In this document: piece by piece, positions 9,569 through 22,254 of the stretch
Layout of the letters: every line of letters starts with the position of its first letter
Position numbering within the stretch: position 1 is the stretch's first letter
Source: Melaminivora suipulveris
Lineage (GTDB): Bacteria; Pseudomonadota; Gammaproteobacteria; Burkholderiales; Burkholderiaceae_C
Direction: 5' to 3'
Length of the DNA stretch: 64,000 nucleotides
Assembly (NCBI RefSeq): GCF_003008575.1
Contig: NZ_CP027667.1
Location: forward strand, 248,001 to 312,000
The notes under the pieces: generated by a model
Database searches by the model: none
The model's input: only the letters and a program-made list of their open reading frames with translations
What the model was told of the DNA's origin: nothing
Translations under genes and position numbers: made by a program

Positions 9569-9640
9569 TATCGTAGGCAGCCGGCAAGGCGCTGCGTCAA
9601 TCTGTGTGCCACCTGAAGATGGCAAATCCCAAGCAAAATG

Positions 9641-9669
9641 AAAAAGGCCCGGAATGTCCGGGCCTTTTT
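9641..9669. terminator. bidirectional terminator between tRNA-Ala and tmRNA
   Basis: AAAAAGGCCCGGA pairs perfectly with TCCGGGCCTTTTT around a 3-base loop. A-runs and T-runs flank both sides, so it can serve the tRNA on the plus strand and the tmRNA on the minus strand. Confidence 0.9.
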
Positions 9670-9672
9670 ATT

Positions 9673-10051
9673 TGGTGGAGCTGGCGGGAATCGAACCCGC
9701 GTCCGCAAGCCTTCTTCGGGCAGATCTACATGTTTAGCGTTCTGGTTTGAATCTCGCCTCCTGCGCCGCGCAGACGCACGCTGTGCAGGAAGCCAGCACC
9801 CTTGAATCTCGTTTCATGCCAAGGTACCCGGCATGAAACCAGCTGATGTGAATTCCCTTGCAGCCTGGAGACCTTGCGGCCCCCTTGCCCAGCCCATCAG
9901 CGTGCTGTTGCAAGGCTCACCGGTGTTTAAGCGGCGAGTGCGAAACGTTCGTCGTTTGCAGTTACTTTGATGAATGGAGATTTACGAGCGTCACTCAAGC
10001 TCGACATGCACCACACCGATTCCGAACCCACGTCGAAACCAGGACAGCCCC
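9673..10051 (-). ncRNA. ssrA: transfer-messenger RNA (tmRNA)
   Basis: This RNA rescues stalled ribosomes. The tRNA-like ends are clear: 5' GGGGCTG pairs with 3' CAGCTCC, followed by ACCA, and the T arm reads GGTTCGATTCC. The tag reading frame (9959 down to 9927) encodes ANDERFALAA and then TAA, a tag typical of the Burkholderiales. The single continuous 379-base gene is normal for betaproteobacteria. Its promoter overlaps the end of gph. Confidence 0.95.
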
Positions 10052-10060
10052 ATGCGTCCA

Positions 10061-10066
10061 ATTTTA
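10061..10066 (-). promoter_or_regulatory. -10 box of ssrA
   Basis: TAAAAT on the minus strand lies 9 bases upstream of the tmRNA 5' end and overlaps the last codons of gph. No clear -35 box is present at 16-18 bp. Confidence 0.5.
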
Positions 10067-10741
10067 CGCCGGATCGAGCAAATTCAAGAGCTCAAGAGGG
10101 GTATTTATCGCCGCGTCCGCGCCCCAGGTCGTGGCCTCGGCGTCGCGGCCCAGGTAACCGTAAAGAGCCGCGACGGTCCCCATGCCGGCGGCTTTGCCGG
10201 CCTGGACATCGCGCAGGTCATCGCCGACATAGATGCACCGCCCAGCGGGCAGGGTCAGTCGCCGGGCGGCCTCCAGCAGAGGCTCGGGGTGCGGTTTGGC
10301 GTGCGGTGTCGTGTCGCCGCTGACGACGGCCGCAGCGCGGTCGAACAGACGCAGGCGCTGCACGATGAGCGACGTGAAGCGGCTGGCCTTGTTGGTCACC
10401 ACGCCCCAGGCGAGGGCGCGGCCCTCCAGGGTGGCGATCAACTCCTCCACCTGCGCGAAAACTTCGGTCTGCTCGTGGATGCACTGCTCATAGCGATCGA
10501 AAAATTCCTCGCGCAGCCGGGGAAAATCCGGGTGGTCGGGCGTCATGCCGAACGCCACTGACAACATCCCGCGCGCACCCGCGCCCGCCATGCACCGGTA
10601 GTCGGACAGCGGCAGAGGAGCCAGGCCTTGCTCAGAGCGCAGGGCATTGGCGGCACGGCCCAGATCGGGCGCGCTGTCGATGAGCGTGCCGTCCAGATCG
10701 AAAAGTATGGCCTGCGTCTGCGACCAATCTGGCGTGCTCAT
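10064..10741 (-). CDS. gph: phosphoglycolate phosphatase
   Basis: A 225-residue HAD-superfamily phosphatase that hydrolyses 2-phosphoglycolate, a by-product of DNA repair and of photorespiration-like reactions. HAD motif I is LFDLDGTLIDSAPDL (nucleophile Asp 15), motif II is VVTNK, motif III lies around AKPHPEP, and motif IV is VGDDLRD. Its start codon overlaps the ubiG stop (ATGA), so translation is probably coupled. This ubiG-gph pair is common in betaproteobacteria. Related HAD phosphatases differ little in sequence, so the exact substrate is inferred from context. Confidence 0.88.
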   Translation of the reverse strand: MSTPDWSQTQAILFDLDGTLIDSAPDLGRAANALRSEQGLAPLPLSDYRCMAGAGARGMLSVAFGMTPDHPDFPRLREEFFDRYEQCIHEQTEVFAQVEELIATLEGRALAWGVVTNKASRFTSLIVQRLRLFDRAAAVVSGDTTPHAKPHPEPLLEAARRLTLPAGRCIYVGDDLRDVQAGKAAGMGTVAALYGYLGRDAEATTWGADAAINTPLELLNLLDPA

Positions 10742-11451
10742 ACGGCCGGCCTCGTGGCAGCGAGCAGATAGTTGACCCCGGTATCGGCGCTGAGCCAGTA
10801 CCGCGAGGTCAGCGGGTTGTATTGCATGCCACGCAGGTGCTGCGCGTCCAGGCCTGCCCCGCGGCAGGCGGCAGCCAGTTCGCTGGGGCGAATGAATTTG
10901 CCATACTCATGCGTGCCCCTGGGCAGCATGCCCAGCACATACTCGGCGCCGACGATCGCCTGCGCGAAAGCCTTGGCGCTACGGTTGATGGTGGAGAAAA
11001 ACACCCAGCCGCCGGGCTTGACCAGTTGCGCACAGGCATGCACCACGGATTGCGGGTCTGGCACATGCTCCAGCATCTCCATGCAGGTGACGGCATCGAA
11101 GGATGACGGCGCCTCTGCCGCCAGGGTTTCGACGCTCACTTCCCGGTAGCGAACGCGCGGTGTGGCGGCCTCCAGCGCATGGAGCCTGGCCACGCGCAGT
11201 GCCTTGGTAGCCAGATCGATGCCCAGCACATCCGCGCCCTTGCGCGCCATGGCGTCGGACAGAATGCCGCCGCCACAACCTACATCCAATACGGCCCGCC
11301 CCGCCAAAGGAGCGTACTGGTTGATCCAGTCCAGGCGCAATGGATTGATCTGGTGCAGAGGTCGAAACTCACCTTCGAGATCCCACCAGCGGTGGGCCAG
11401 CTCGGAGAATTTCTCCAGTTCGGCCGGGTCGGCGTTCACATGTTCGGTCAT
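10738..11451 (-). CDS. ubiG: ubiquinone biosynthesis O-methyltransferase
   Basis: A 237-residue class I SAM-dependent methyltransferase that performs both O-methylations of ubiquinone synthesis. SAM motif I is VLDVGCGGGILSDAMA, followed by GADVLGIDLA and VTCMEMLEHVPDP; the N-terminal KFSELAHRWWDLEGEF is typical of UbiG. I chose ATG 11451. A GTG at 11466 would add MDNAF but has no better ribosome binding site. It overlaps gph by four bases. Confidence 0.93.
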   Translation of the reverse strand: MTEHVNADPAELEKFSELAHRWWDLEGEFRPLHQINPLRLDWINQYAPLAGRAVLDVGCGGGILSDAMARKGADVLGIDLATKALRVARLHALEAATPRVRYREVSVETLAAEAPSSFDAVTCMEMLEHVPDPQSVVHACAQLVKPGGWVFFSTINRSAKAFAQAIVGAEYVLGMLPRGTHEYGKFIRPSELAAACRGAGLDAQHLRGMQYNPLTSRYWLSADTGVNYLLAATRPAV

Positions 11452-11483
11452 GAAGGCATTGTCCACGTGAATGGCAGCAGACG

Positions 11484-11511
11484 AAAAAAAGCCCCGTCGC
11501 CGGGGCTTTTT
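11484..11511 (-). terminator. terminator after the OmpA-like gene
   Basis: AAAAAAAGCCCCG pairs with CGGGGCTTTTT around TCGC. It lies 18 bases after the stop codon of the OmpA-like gene on the minus strand and ends in a T-run, so it separates that gene from ubiG-gph. Confidence 0.85.
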
Positions 11512-11529
11512 CTGGTCACTGCGTACGGA

Positions 11530-12204
11530 TCAGTTGGCGCGGGTGCCCACGACCTCGATTTCCACGCGGCGGTTCTTCGCGCGGCCTTCGGCGGTGCGGT
11601 TATCGGCCACGGGCTGCTTCTCGCCCTTGCCTTCGGTGTACACGCGGTTCTTCTCGATGCCCTTGGAGACCAGATAGGCCTTCACGGCTTCGGCGCGGCG
11701 CACGGACAGTTTCTGGTTGTAGGCATCGGTGCCAATGGAGTCGGTGTGACCCACGGCGATGATCACTTCCAGATTGATGCCCTTGACCTTGGAGACCAGA
11801 TCGTCCAGCTTGGCCTTGCCTTCAGGCTTGAGGACGGACTTGTCGAAGTCGAAGAAAGCGTCAGCGGCGTAGGTCACCTTGCTGGCGGCGGCGGGAGCCG
11901 GAGCGGGGGCCGGAGCGGGGGCAGCGGCAGCCGGAGCCGGTGCAGGCGCCGCGGCAGGTGCGGGAGCCGGCGCAGCGGCAGCCTTCACCAGGGCGCCGTC
12001 GCAGCCTTCAGCGGCCGTGGCAGGCGTCCAGTTGGCGTCGCGCCAGCACAGCTCGTTGGTGCCGTTCTTCCAGACCAGCTCGCCCGTGCCGTTTTGCCAG
12101 TTGTCGATGGTTTTGCCGCCATCGGCAGCTTTGACTTGGGCACCAGCCGAGGTAGCAAGCACGGCAGAGGCCAACAATATCGCCACTTTGTTCAGTTTCT
12201 TCAT
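11530..12204 (-). CDS. OmpA-family outer membrane protein
   Basis: A 224-residue exported protein. A signal peptide (MKKLNKVAILLASAVLATSAGA) is followed by a short Trp/Cys-containing segment and then an Ala/Pro linker at about residues 75-108, which is low complexity in the DNA as well. The C-terminal OmpA domain (about 115-220) binds peptidoglycan: FDFDKSVLKPEGKAKLDDL, GHTDSIGTDAYNQKLSVRRA and NRRVEIEV. It lacks a full beta-barrel domain and resembles the short OmpA/Pal-like proteins of Comamonadaceae. It has its own terminator and diverges from gyrA. Confidence 0.88.
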   Translation of the reverse strand: MKKLNKVAILLASAVLATSAGAQVKAADGGKTIDNWQNGTGELVWKNGTNELCWRDANWTPATAAEGCDGALVKAAAAPAPAPAAAPAPAPAAAAPAPAPAPAPAAASKVTYAADAFFDFDKSVLKPEGKAKLDDLVSKVKGINLEVIIAVGHTDSIGTDAYNQKLSVRRAEAVKAYLVSKGIEKNRVYTEGKGEKQPVADNRTAEGRAKNRRVEIEVVGTRAN

Positions 12205-12446
12205 GGTTCTCCTCTTGGGGATAAAGGCGCAGCCGCGCTGCGAATTGAATGGACGTCGTCAGTGACCATCACCAAAAACGCTGATTTCATTGTGCCATAC
12301 GTAACAAGCGCGAGGCGGTCCGCCCAGGGCGGGAACCGTAGGACGGAAGCGCAATCCCGGCAATATGTTGCGCGACCGCGACAAGGCGCTGCGCCTAGAA
12401 TGGCTGGTTGCCGCTCGTCCGCGTCGCTCCGTCGCATCCGCTCGTT
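12205..12446. promoter_or_regulatory. divergent promoter region between ompA-like gene and gyrA
   Basis: A 242-base gap. TAGAAT at 12396-12401 is a good -10 hexamer for gyrA and would start the transcript about 40 bases before its ATG; no matching -35 box is seen. The ompA-like gene must start from the other side of this gap, but I cannot name its promoter with confidence. Confidence 0.45.
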
Positions 12447-15065
<2,619 letters not shown>

Positions 15066-15077
15066 GCCCCTGCAAGG

Positions 15078-15145
15078 TGCTATCGTACCAATAGCTATTC
15101 ACGCTTATTCCACGCCGACTGAAGCCATATTTCACTGAAATTCCT
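15078..15145 (+). repeat. dispersed intergenic repeat, copy C
   Basis: ATAGCTATTCACGCTT is followed by ATTCCACGCCGACTGAAGCC and ATTTCACTGAAATTCC. This is one of the best-conserved copies. It fills the gyrA-serC gap and ends two bases before the serC start codon. Confidence 0.8.
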
Positions 15146-15147
15146 GC

Positions 15148-16257
15148 ATGACTCGCCCCTACAACTTCTCTGCCGGCCCTGCGGCCATCCCCGAAGAGGT
15201 GCTGCAACGCGCCGCCGCCGAGATGCTGGACTGGCACGGCAGCGGCATGGGCGTGATGGAGATGAGCCACCGGGGCAAGGAGTTCATCGCCATCTACGAG
15301 CAGGCCGAGGCCGACCTGCGCGAACTGCTGGCCGTGCCCGAGCACTTCAAGATCCTGTTCATGCAGGGCGGCGGCCTGGCCGAGAACGCCATCGTGCCGT
15401 TGAACCTGTCGCGCGCCGCCACGGTGGACTTCGTGGTCACGGGCAGCTGGAGCGCCAAGTCGCGCAAGGAAGCCTTCAAGTACGCCGCCGAGGTGCACAC
15501 CGCCGCCTCCAGCGAGGACACGGGCTTCACCACCCTGCCCGATCCCGCCACCTGGCGCTTGAGCCGCGGCGCGAGCTACGTGCATATCTGTAGCAACGAG
15601 ACCATCCACGGCATCGAATTCCATGAGCTGCCCGACCTGAAGACCCTGGGCAGCGATGCGCCGCTGGTCATCGATTTTTCCTCGCATGTCGCCTCGCGGC
15701 CGGTGGACTGGTCACGCGTCGGCCTGGCCTTCGGCGGCGCACAGAAGAACCTGGGCCCCGCCGGCCTGACGCTGGTCGTGGTGCGCGAGGATCTGCTGGG
15801 CCACGCCTTGCCCGCCTGTCCCAGCGCCTTCGACTACCAGATCGTGGCGGACAACCAATCCATGTTCAACACGCCGCCCACCTGGGGCATCTACATGGCC
15901 GGCCTCACCTTCCAGTGGCTCAAGCGCCAGCGCGAGGGCGACGCCAGCGGTGTGGCGGCCATGGAGGCGCGCAACAAGGCCAAGGCGCAGCGCCTGTACG
16001 ACTACATCGACGGCTCGCAGTTCTATGTGAACAAGGTCGCGCCGCAAGCCCGCTCGCGCATGAACATACCGTTCTTTTTGCGCGACGAAGGCCGCAACGA
16101 CGCCTTCCTGGCCGGCGCGCGTGAGCGCGGCCTGCTGCAGCTCAAGGGCCACAAGTCCGTGGGCGGCATGCGTGCCAGCCTGTACAACGCCATGCCCATG
16201 GCCGGCGTCGAGGCGCTGATCGGCTACATGCAAGAATTCGAGCGGCGGCAAGCCTGA
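15148..16257 (+). CDS. serC: phosphoserine aminotransferase
   Basis: A 369-residue PLP enzyme that converts 3-phosphohydroxypyruvate and glutamate into phosphoserine (serine synthesis); it also acts in pyridoxal phosphate synthesis. It begins with the family sequence [15 protein letters not shown], has [21 protein letters not shown] and the PLP-binding lysine in [12 protein letters not shown]. Length is normal. The gene starts the run serC-pheA-tyrA-aroA/cmk. No clear Shine-Dalgarno sequence precedes the ATG; the preceding bases belong to repeat copy C. Confidence 0.96.
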   Translation: MTRPYNFSAGPAAIPEEVLQRAAAEMLDWHGSGMGVMEMSHRGKEFIAIYEQAEADLRELLAVPEHFKILFMQGGGLAENAIVPLNLSRAATVDFVVTGSWSAKSRKEAFKYAAEVHTAASSEDTGFTTLPDPATWRLSRGASYVHICSNETIHGIEFHELPDLKTLGSDAPLVIDFSSHVASRPVDWSRVGLAFGGAQKNLGPAGLTLVVVREDLLGHALPACPSAFDYQIVADNQSMFNTPPTWGIYMAGLTFQWLKRQREGDASGVAAMEARNKAKAQRLYDYIDGSQFYVNKVAPQARSRMNIPFFLRDEGRNDAFLAGARERGLLQLKGHKSVGGMRASLYNAMPMAGVEALIGYMQEFERRQA

Positions 16258-16354
16258 AGGCGCGGCCTCCGCCGCCCTGGCCTGCACGCCACCCCACCCG
16301 TGAACCCTTAGCCTGCGCGCCCTGGCGCCGCGCCGGCACCGCCCCGCACGACCG

Positions 16355-17452
16355 ATGACCAGCCCCTCTGCCTCGCCCGACCTTGCCAGCCTGCGCGTGC
16401 AGATCGACAGCCTCGATCAGCAGCTCCTCGCCTTGCTCAACCAGCGCGCCCACGTGGCCGAGCAGGTGGGTGAGCTCAAGAAGCGCGAAGGCTCGCCGTT
16501 CTTCCGCCCCGACCGCGTGGCCCAGGTCATCGACAAGATCACCCGCGCCAATCCCGGCCCGCTCAAGGACGCCCACGTCTCGGCCATCTGGCGCGAGATC
16601 ATGTCGGCCTGCCTGGCGCTGGAGTCGCCTCAGCGCGTGGCGGTCCTGGGGCCCGAGGGCACGTTCTGCGAGCAGGCCGCCATCGAGTACTTCGGCGGCG
16701 CAGCCGACCTGATGTACTGCAACAGCTTCGACGAGGTCTTCCATGCCACGGCCGCCGGCGGCGCGCAGTACGGCGTGGTGGGGGTGGAGAACTCCAACGA
16801 GGGCGTGGTGACGCGCTCGCTGGACATGTTTTTGCACACGCCCTGTCATGTGGTCGGCGAGGTGAGCCTGCTGGTGCGCCACAACCTGCTGCGCGAAAGC
16901 TCCTCCGCCGAAGGCATCGAGGCGGTGCTGGCGCATCCGCAGGCGCTGGCGCAGTGCCATGCCTGGCTGGCCAAGCACCTGCCGCACGCCGAGCGCCGGC
17001 CGGTCTCCAGCAACGCGGAAGGCGCCCGCCTGGCGGCCACCCATCCGGCGTGGGTCGCGATTTCCAGCGAGCGCGCCGCCCAGCAATACGGCCTGCACGT
17101 GGTGGCGCGCGCCATCCAGGACGACGCCTACAACCGCACGCGCTTTGCCGTCATCTGCCTGCCGCACACGCTGGCCACGCCGCCGCCGTCGGCCAAGGAC
17201 TGCACCAGCCTGATCATCTCGGTGCCCAACCGCCCCGGCGCAGTGCACGATCTGCTGGTACCGCTCAAGAAGCACGGCGTGTCCATGACGCGCTTCGAGT
17301 CGCGCCCGGCGCGCACCGGCCAGTGGGAGTACTACTTCTACATCGACCTGGAAGGCCATCCCGCGCAGGCCCACGTGGCGGCGGCGCTCGCTGAGCTGCA
17401 GCAACTCGCCGCCTTCTACAAGCTGCTGGGCACCTACCCCGTGAGCGCCTGA
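16355..17452 (+). CDS. pheA: bifunctional chorismate mutase / prephenate dehydratase
   Basis: A 365-residue enzyme that takes chorismate to prephenate and then phenylpyruvate, the branch to phenylalanine. Domains in order: chorismate mutase (about 8-90, LRVQIDSLDQQLLALLNQRA), prephenate dehydratase (about 93-270, LGPEGTFCEQAA and the catalytic-site NRTRF), and a C-terminal ACT domain (about 285-362) with ESRP in FESRPARTGQWEYYFYID, which binds phenylalanine for feedback control. It ends one base before tyrA. I see no Phe-rich leader peptide upstream. Confidence 0.96.
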   Translation: MTSPSASPDLASLRVQIDSLDQQLLALLNQRAHVAEQVGELKKREGSPFFRPDRVAQVIDKITRANPGPLKDAHVSAIWREIMSACLALESPQRVAVLGPEGTFCEQAAIEYFGGAADLMYCNSFDEVFHATAAGGAQYGVVGVENSNEGVVTRSLDMFLHTPCHVVGEVSLLVRHNLLRESSSAEGIEAVLAHPQALAQCHAWLAKHLPHAERRPVSSNAEGARLAATHPAWVAISSERAAQQYGLHVVARAIQDDAYNRTRFAVICLPHTLATPPPSAKDCTSLIISVPNRPGAVHDLLVPLKKHGVSMTRFESRPARTGQWEYYFYIDLEGHPAQAHVAAALAELQQLAAFYKLLGTYPVSA

Positions 17453-17453
17453 G

Positions 17454-18338
17454 ATGTTCGAGCAACTGGGCCTGATCGGCTGCGGCCTGATGGGCGGCTC
17501 GTTCGCGCTGGCGTGCAAGCGCGCCGGGCTGGTGCAGCGCGTGGTGGGCTACAGCAAGTCTCCTTCGACCACGGAACGCGCGCGCCAGATGGGCGTGATC
17601 GACGTCGAGGCGCCCTCGGCCCTGCTGGCCGTGGCCGGCGCCGATCTGGTGCTGCTGGCGGTGCCGGTGGCCGCCACCGGCGCCACGCTCAAGGCCATTC
17701 GGCACCTGGTCACGCCGCAGACGCTGGTCATGGACGTTGGCTCGACCAAGCAGGACGTGGTGCTGGCCGCGCAGGACGCGCTGCGCGAGCGCTTTGGCTC
17801 CTTCGTGCCGGCGCACCCGATCGCCGGGCGCGAGGTCGCCGGCGTGGAGCACGCCGACGCGGCGCTGTACCGCGGCGCGCAGGTCATCCTGACCCCCACC
17901 GAGCGTACATTGACGACCCAGCTGCAGCGCGCGACCAATCTGTGGCGCGCGCTCGGCTGCCGCGTCAGCAGCATGTCGCCCGAAGCGCACGACCGGGGTC
18001 TGGCGGCCGTGAGCCACCTGCCGCACCTGCTGGCGTTCGCCATGATGGGCGCGATCAACACCCAGGACGACGCAGACCGGCTGCTGGCCATGGCCGGGCC
18101 GGGCTTTCGCGACTTCACGCGCATCGCAGCAGCCGACCCGGTGCTGTGGCGCGACGTGCTGCTGGCCAACCGCGAGCAGGTGCTGGAGCAGTCGCAGCAC
18201 TTCGCCGCCGCGCTGGAGCAGTTGCAGCACGCCATGCGCGCCGGCGACACGCAGCTGCTGCAAGACCTGATCACCCTGGCCAGCACCTCGCGCGCGCGCT
18301 GGCGTCTGGGCGACGCCGCCCTGCCCACGGACCACTGA
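17454..18338 (+). CDS. tyrA: prephenate dehydrogenase
   Basis: A 294-residue NAD(P)-dependent enzyme that oxidatively decarboxylates prephenate (or arogenate) toward tyrosine. The Rossmann motif is [14 protein letters not shown] at the start, VMDVGSTK and [16 protein letters not shown] form the active-site region, and [12 protein letters not shown] lies in the dimerisation part. The stop TGA (18336-18338) overlaps the ATG of aroA-cmk, so the two are translationally coupled. Which cofactor and substrate are preferred is not visible. Confidence 0.95.
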   Translation: MFEQLGLIGCGLMGGSFALACKRAGLVQRVVGYSKSPSTTERARQMGVIDVEAPSALLAVAGADLVLLAVPVAATGATLKAIRHLVTPQTLVMDVGSTKQDVVLAAQDALRERFGSFVPAHPIAGREVAGVEHADAALYRGAQVILTPTERTLTTQLQRATNLWRALGCRVSSMSPEAHDRGLAAVSHLPHLLAFAMMGAINTQDDADRLLAMAGPGFRDFTRIAAADPVLWRDVLLANREQVLEQSQHFAAALEQLQHAMRAGDTQLLQDLITLASTSRARWRLGDAALPTDH

Positions 18339-20356
18339 TGTACACCACCGCGTTCCTCGACCTGCCGCCGCTGCAGCACGCCGGCGGCAGCGTCCAACTG
18401 CCCGGCTCCAAGAGCATCTCCAACCGCGTGCTGCTGCTGGCGGCCTTGAGCGAGGGCACGACGCAGGTGCACGACCTGCTGGCCTCGGACGACACGCGCG
18501 TCATGCTCGATGCACTGCGCCAGATCGGCTGCGAGGTGGGCGAATCGGAAGAAGGCCAGCCGGTGCGCATCACCGGCCTGGGCGCCCGTACCCCGGCCGC
18601 GCCGGCCAAGCTGTTTCTGGGCAATGCCGGCACCGCCATGCGTCCGCTGACAGCCGCGCTGGCGCTGCTGGGCGGCGAATACGAGCTGTCGGGTGTGCCG
18701 CGCATGCACGAGCGGCCCATAGGCGATCTGGTCGACGCGCTGCGCCAGCTGGGCTGCGCCATCGAGTACCTGGGCAGCGACGGCTATCCGCCGCTGCGCA
18801 TCGCGCACGGCGCGGGCGTGCCACCGCTCATCCTGGATGCGCCGATCCGCGTGCGCGGAGATGTCTCCAGCCAGTTCCTGACGGCGCTCCTGATGGCGCT
18901 ACCGCTGGCGGCGCGCGAGCGGGACATCACGGTGGAGGTGGTGGGCGAGCTGATCTCCAAGCCCTACATCCACATCACGCTGGAGCTGCTGGCGCGCTTT
19001 GGCATTGCCGTGCGGCGAGATGGCTGGCAGCGCTTCACCATTCCCGCCGGCAGCCGCTACCGCTCGCCCGGCAGCATCCACGTTGAGGCGGACGCCTCTT
19101 CTGCTAGTTATTTCATAGCGCTTGGCGCAATATCCACGCCGACTGAAGGCCAAAATCCCCTGAAAATCCTGGGCGTCGGCCTGGATTCCATCCAGGGCGA
19201 CATCCGTTTCGTGGAGGCCGCGCAGGCCATGGGCGCACGCGTGCAGGGCGGCCCCGGCTGGCTGCAGGTCGAGCGCGGCGCATGGCCGCTCAAGGCGATT
19301 GAGCTGGACTGCAACCACATCCCCGACGCCGCCATGACGCTGGCGGTGATGGCGCTGTACGCCGATGGCCCCAGCCTGCTCACCAACATCGCCAGCTGGC
19401 GCGTCAAGGAGACCGACCGCATAGCAGCCATGGCCTGCGAGCTGCGCAAGCTGGGCGCCCAGGTCGAGGAAGGCGCGGACTGGCTGCGCGTGCATCCGCT
19501 GCCGCGCGCGGCCGACTGGCGCGCCGCCAGCATCCACACCTATGACGACCACCGCGTCGCCATGTGTTTTTCGCTCGCCGCGTTCAACCCGGCCGGGCTG
19601 CCCGTGCGCATCGAAGACCCGCGCTGCGTGGGCAAAACCTTTCCCGACTATTTCGAGGCGCTGTTCTCCGTCGCGCGCACGCGGCCCGAGCACATCCCGG
19701 TTCTCTGCGTCGACGGGCCCACGGCCTCGGGCAAGGGCACGGTGGCGGCAGGCGTGGCGCAGCAACTGGGTTATCACTACCTGGATTCGGGCAGCCTGTA
19801 CCGCACCGCGGCGCTGGCGGCGGTGCGCGCCGGCATCGCCATCGAGGCGCAGCACGAGGCGCGCCTGGCCGAGCTGGCGCGCAGCCTGCCGGTGCGTTTC
19901 GCAGATGGCCGCATCTGGCTCGCCGGCGACGAGGTGACCGACGCCATCCGCACCGAGGAAGCCGGCATGAACGCCTCGCGCATCTCGGTGCTGCCGCTGG
20001 TGCGCGATGCCCTGGTGGCGCTGCAACTGGCGTTTCGGCAACTGCCGGGCCTTGTGGCCGATGGGCGCGACATGGGCACGGCCATCTTCCCTGGCGCGCC
20101 GCTCAAGGTGTTCCTCACGGCCAGCGCCGCCGTGCGTGCCGAGCGGCGGCATAAGCAATTGATTTCCAAGGGCATTTCCAGTACAATTGCCGACCTTCGC
20201 GCGGGCCTGGAAGCGCGGGATGCGCGCGACGCGAGTCGCAGCGCATCGCCGCTACAGCCCGCGCAGGACGCCCTGCCGCTTGACAACTCGGCGCTTTCGG
20301 TCGATCAGACCATTGCCCAGGTGCTGGATTGGTGGCGGGCGCGCCAGCCCTTTTGA
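18338..20356 (+). CDS. aroA: fused EPSP synthase (AroA) and cytidylate kinase (Cmk)
   Basis: One 672-residue protein carries two enzymes. Residues 1 to about 446 are 3-phosphoshikimate 1-carboxyvinyltransferase (shikimate pathway): [27 protein letters not shown] and the late [11 protein letters not shown] region. From about 455 on it is cytidylate kinase (phosphorylates CMP and dCMP): P-loop [14 protein letters not shown] and [14 protein letters not shown]. No stop or frameshift separates them, and the linker ([11 protein letters not shown]) is short. Fusions of this type are known in Comamonadaceae. Residues about 258-278 are encoded by a copy of the dispersed repeat (see 19109-19172). rpsA follows, the usual neighbour of cmk. 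Confidence 0.95.
   Translation: MYTTAFLDLPPLQHAGGSVQLPGSKSISNRVLLLAALSEGTTQVHDLLASDDTRVMLDALRQIGCEVGESEEGQPVRITGLGARTPAAPAKLFLGNAGTAMRPLTAALALLGGEYELSGVPRMHERPIGDLVDALRQLGCAIEYLGSDGYPPLRIAHGAGVPPLILDAPIRVRGDVSSQFLTALLMALPLAARERDITVEVVGELISKPYIHITLELLARFGIAVRRDGWQRFTIPAGSRYRSPGSIHVEADASSASYFIALGAISTPTEGQNPLKILGVGLDSIQGDIRFVEAAQAMGARVQGGPGWLQVERGAWPLKAIELDCNHIPDAAMTLAVMALYADGPSLLTNIASWRVKETDRIAAMACELRKLGAQVEEGADWLRVHPLPRAADWRAASIHTYDDHRVAMCFSLAAFNPAGLPVRIEDPRCVGKTFPDYFEALFSVARTRPEHIPVLCVDGPTASGKGTVAAGVAQQLGYHYLDSGSLYRTAALAAVRAGIAIEAQHEARLAELARSLPVRFADGRIWLAGDEVTDAIRTEEAGMNASRISVLPLVRDALVALQLAFRQLPGLVADGRDMGTAIFPGAPLKVFLTASAAVRAERRHKQLISKGISSTIADLRAGLEARDARDASRSASPLQPAQDALPLDNSALSVDQTIAQVLDWWRARQPF
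19109..19172 (+). repeat. dispersed repeat, copy D, inside the aroA coding sequence
   Basis: ATAGCGCTTGGCGCAA, then TATCCACGCCGACTGAAGGC and AAAATCCCCTGAAAATCC match the intergenic family; TCCACGCCGACTGAAG is identical to copy C over 16 bases. It is read in frame as part of AroA ([20 protein letters not shown]) and uses codons such as AGT, TAT, ATA and CTT that are rare around it. Confidence 0.7.
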
Positions 20357-20560
20357 CGGCGCCCCAGGCGGCGGCAGCGGGGCCGGCGGTTTCGCCCTCC
20401 CGGCTCCCTCCGCGCTGCATCCTTTGAAATCTTCAGCGCACTGGCCGGGCGGTTTTTCACCCGTAACCCCCGCGGCGCGATGCCGTAAAAACCTCCACAG
20501 ACAGTCCTAGCAACGCGGGCAATGGTGCTCGCGGAAACCTGTTTGTGGACAAGGAAACAC
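20357..20560. other. intergenic region before rpsA
   Basis: This is 204 bases. It probably holds an rpsA promoter and 5' leader (ribosomal protein S1 is autoregulated at translation in E. coli), but I see no hexamers or hairpin strong enough to name. Confidence 0.4.
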
Positions 20561-22246
20561 ATGTCTGAATCTTTTGCCGATCTGTTCGAAGAATCGCTGC
20601 AACGCACGGAAATGCGTCCGGGCGAGGTCATCACCGCTGAAGTCGTGCGCGTGGAGCACAGCTTCGTTGTGGTGAACGCCGGCCTCAAGTCCGAAGCCTA
20701 CGTGCCGATCGACGAGTTCAAGAACGATCAGGGCGAGATCGAAGTGCAGGTGGGCGACTTCGTGTCGGTCGCCATCGGCTCGATCGAAAACGGCTACGGC
20801 GACACCATCCTGTCGCGCGATACCGCCAAGCGTCTGGCCTCGTGGCTGGCGCTGGAAAAGGCGCTGGAGTCCGGCGAATTCGTCACCGGCACCACCTCCG
20901 GCCGCGTCAAGGGCGGCCTCACCGTGCTGGTCAACGGCATCCGCGCCTTCCTGCCGGGCTCGCTGATCGACACGCGCCCCGTCAAGGACCTGACGCCCTA
21001 CGAGAACAAGACCCTGGAATTCAAGGTCATCAAGCTCGATCGCAAGCGCAACAACGTGGTGCTCTCCCGCCGCGCCGTGGTCGAAGCCTCGATGGGCGAA
21101 GAGCGCGCCAAGCTGATGGAGACGCTGAAGGAAGGCGCCATCGTCAACGGCGTGGTCAAGAACATCACCGAATACGGTGCCTTCGTGGACCTGGGCGGCA
21201 TCGACGGCCTGCTGCACATCACCGACATGGCCTGGCGCCGCGTGCGTCACCCCTCCGAAGTGGTGCACGCCGGTCAGGAACTCACCGCCAAGATCCTGCG
21301 CTTCGACACCGAGAAGAACCGCGTCTCGCTGGGCCTCAAGCAAATGGGCGACGACCCGTGGCTGGGCGTCTCGCGCCGCTACCCCTCGGGCACGCGTCTG
21401 TTCGGCAAGGTGACCAACATTGCCGACTACGGCGCCTTTGTCGAGCTGGAGCCCGGCATCGAGGGCCTGGTGCACGTCTCCGAGATGGACTGGACCAACA
21501 AGAACGTGGCGCCTAACAAGCTGGTCTCGCTGGGTGACGAAGTCGAAGTCATGGTGCTGGACATCGACGAAGACAAGCGCCGCATCAGCCTGGGCATGAA
21601 GCAGTGCAAGGCCAACCCATGGCAAGAGTTCGCGCAGGAGACCAAGCGCGGCGACCGCGTCAAGGGTCCCATCAAGTCGATCACCGACTTCGGCGTGTTC
21701 GTGGGCCTGGCTGCCGGCATCGACGGCCTGGTGCACCTGTCCGACCTGTCCTGGAACGAGCCCGGCGAGTCGGCAGTGCGCAACTACAAGAAGGGCCAGG
21801 AAGTCGAGGCCATCGTGCTGGCCGTCGATGTGGACCGCGAGCGCATCTCGCTGGGCATCAAGCAGCTCGACCAGGACCCGTTCACCACCTTCGTGACGGT
21901 GAACGACAAGGGCCAGATCGTCTCCGGCACGGTCAAGACCGTGGACGCGCGCGGCGCCGAGATCGACCTGGGCAACGACATCGTCGGCTACCTGCGCGCT
22001 TCGGAAATCTCCCGCGACCGCGTGGAAGACGCCCGCAACGTGCTCAAGGAAGGCGACGAGGTCAGCGCCGTGGTGGTGAACGTCGATCGCAAGACGCGCA
22101 ACATCCAGCTGTCCATCAAGCAAAAGGACATGGCCGACGAGCAAGGCGCCATGGCCCACCTGTCGGCCCAGTCGGCCAAGGAAAACGCCGGCACGACCAG
22201 CCTGGGCGCCCTGCTGCGCGCCAAGCTGGACAATTCGGACAAGTGA
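20561..22246 (+). CDS. rpsA: 30S ribosomal protein S1
   Basis: A 561-residue protein with six S1 RNA-binding repeats, the full bacterial form that docks mRNA on the small subunit. It begins [13 protein letters not shown]. Repeated segments such as [40 protein letters not shown] and [20 protein letters not shown] mark the repeats. I chose ATG 20561 over an upstream ATG at 20522 because family homology begins there and AAGGA precedes it closely. It sits between cmk and ihfB, as in most proteobacteria. Confidence 0.97.
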   Translation: MSESFADLFEESLQRTEMRPGEVITAEVVRVEHSFVVVNAGLKSEAYVPIDEFKNDQGEIEVQVGDFVSVAIGSIENGYGDTILSRDTAKRLASWLALEKALESGEFVTGTTSGRVKGGLTVLVNGIRAFLPGSLIDTRPVKDLTPYENKTLEFKVIKLDRKRNNVVLSRRAVVEASMGEERAKLMETLKEGAIVNGVVKNITEYGAFVDLGGIDGLLHITDMAWRRVRHPSEVVHAGQELTAKILRFDTEKNRVSLGLKQMGDDPWLGVSRRYPSGTRLFGKVTNIADYGAFVELEPGIEGLVHVSEMDWTNKNVAPNKLVSLGDEVEVMVLDIDEDKRRISLGMKQCKANPWQEFAQETKRGDRVKGPIKSITDFGVFVGLAAGIDGLVHLSDLSWNEPGESAVRNYKKGQEVEAIVLAVDVDRERISLGIKQLDQDPFTTFVTVNDKGQIVSGTVKTVDARGAEIDLGNDIVGYLRASEISRDRVEDARNVLKEGDEVSAVVVNVDRKTRNIQLSIKQKDMADEQGAMAHLSAQSAKENAGTTSLGALLRAKLDNSDK

Positions 22247-22254
22247 TCCGGGAG

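Noticed and set aside
11875..11995. Tandem GC-rich repeat inside the OmpA-like gene
   Set aside because: It encodes the Ala/Pro linker of the protein and is ordinary low-complexity coding sequence, not a separate repeat element.
16258..16354. Possible Phe attenuator before pheA
   Set aside because: The 97-base gap has no Phe-rich frame and no hairpin with a T-run.
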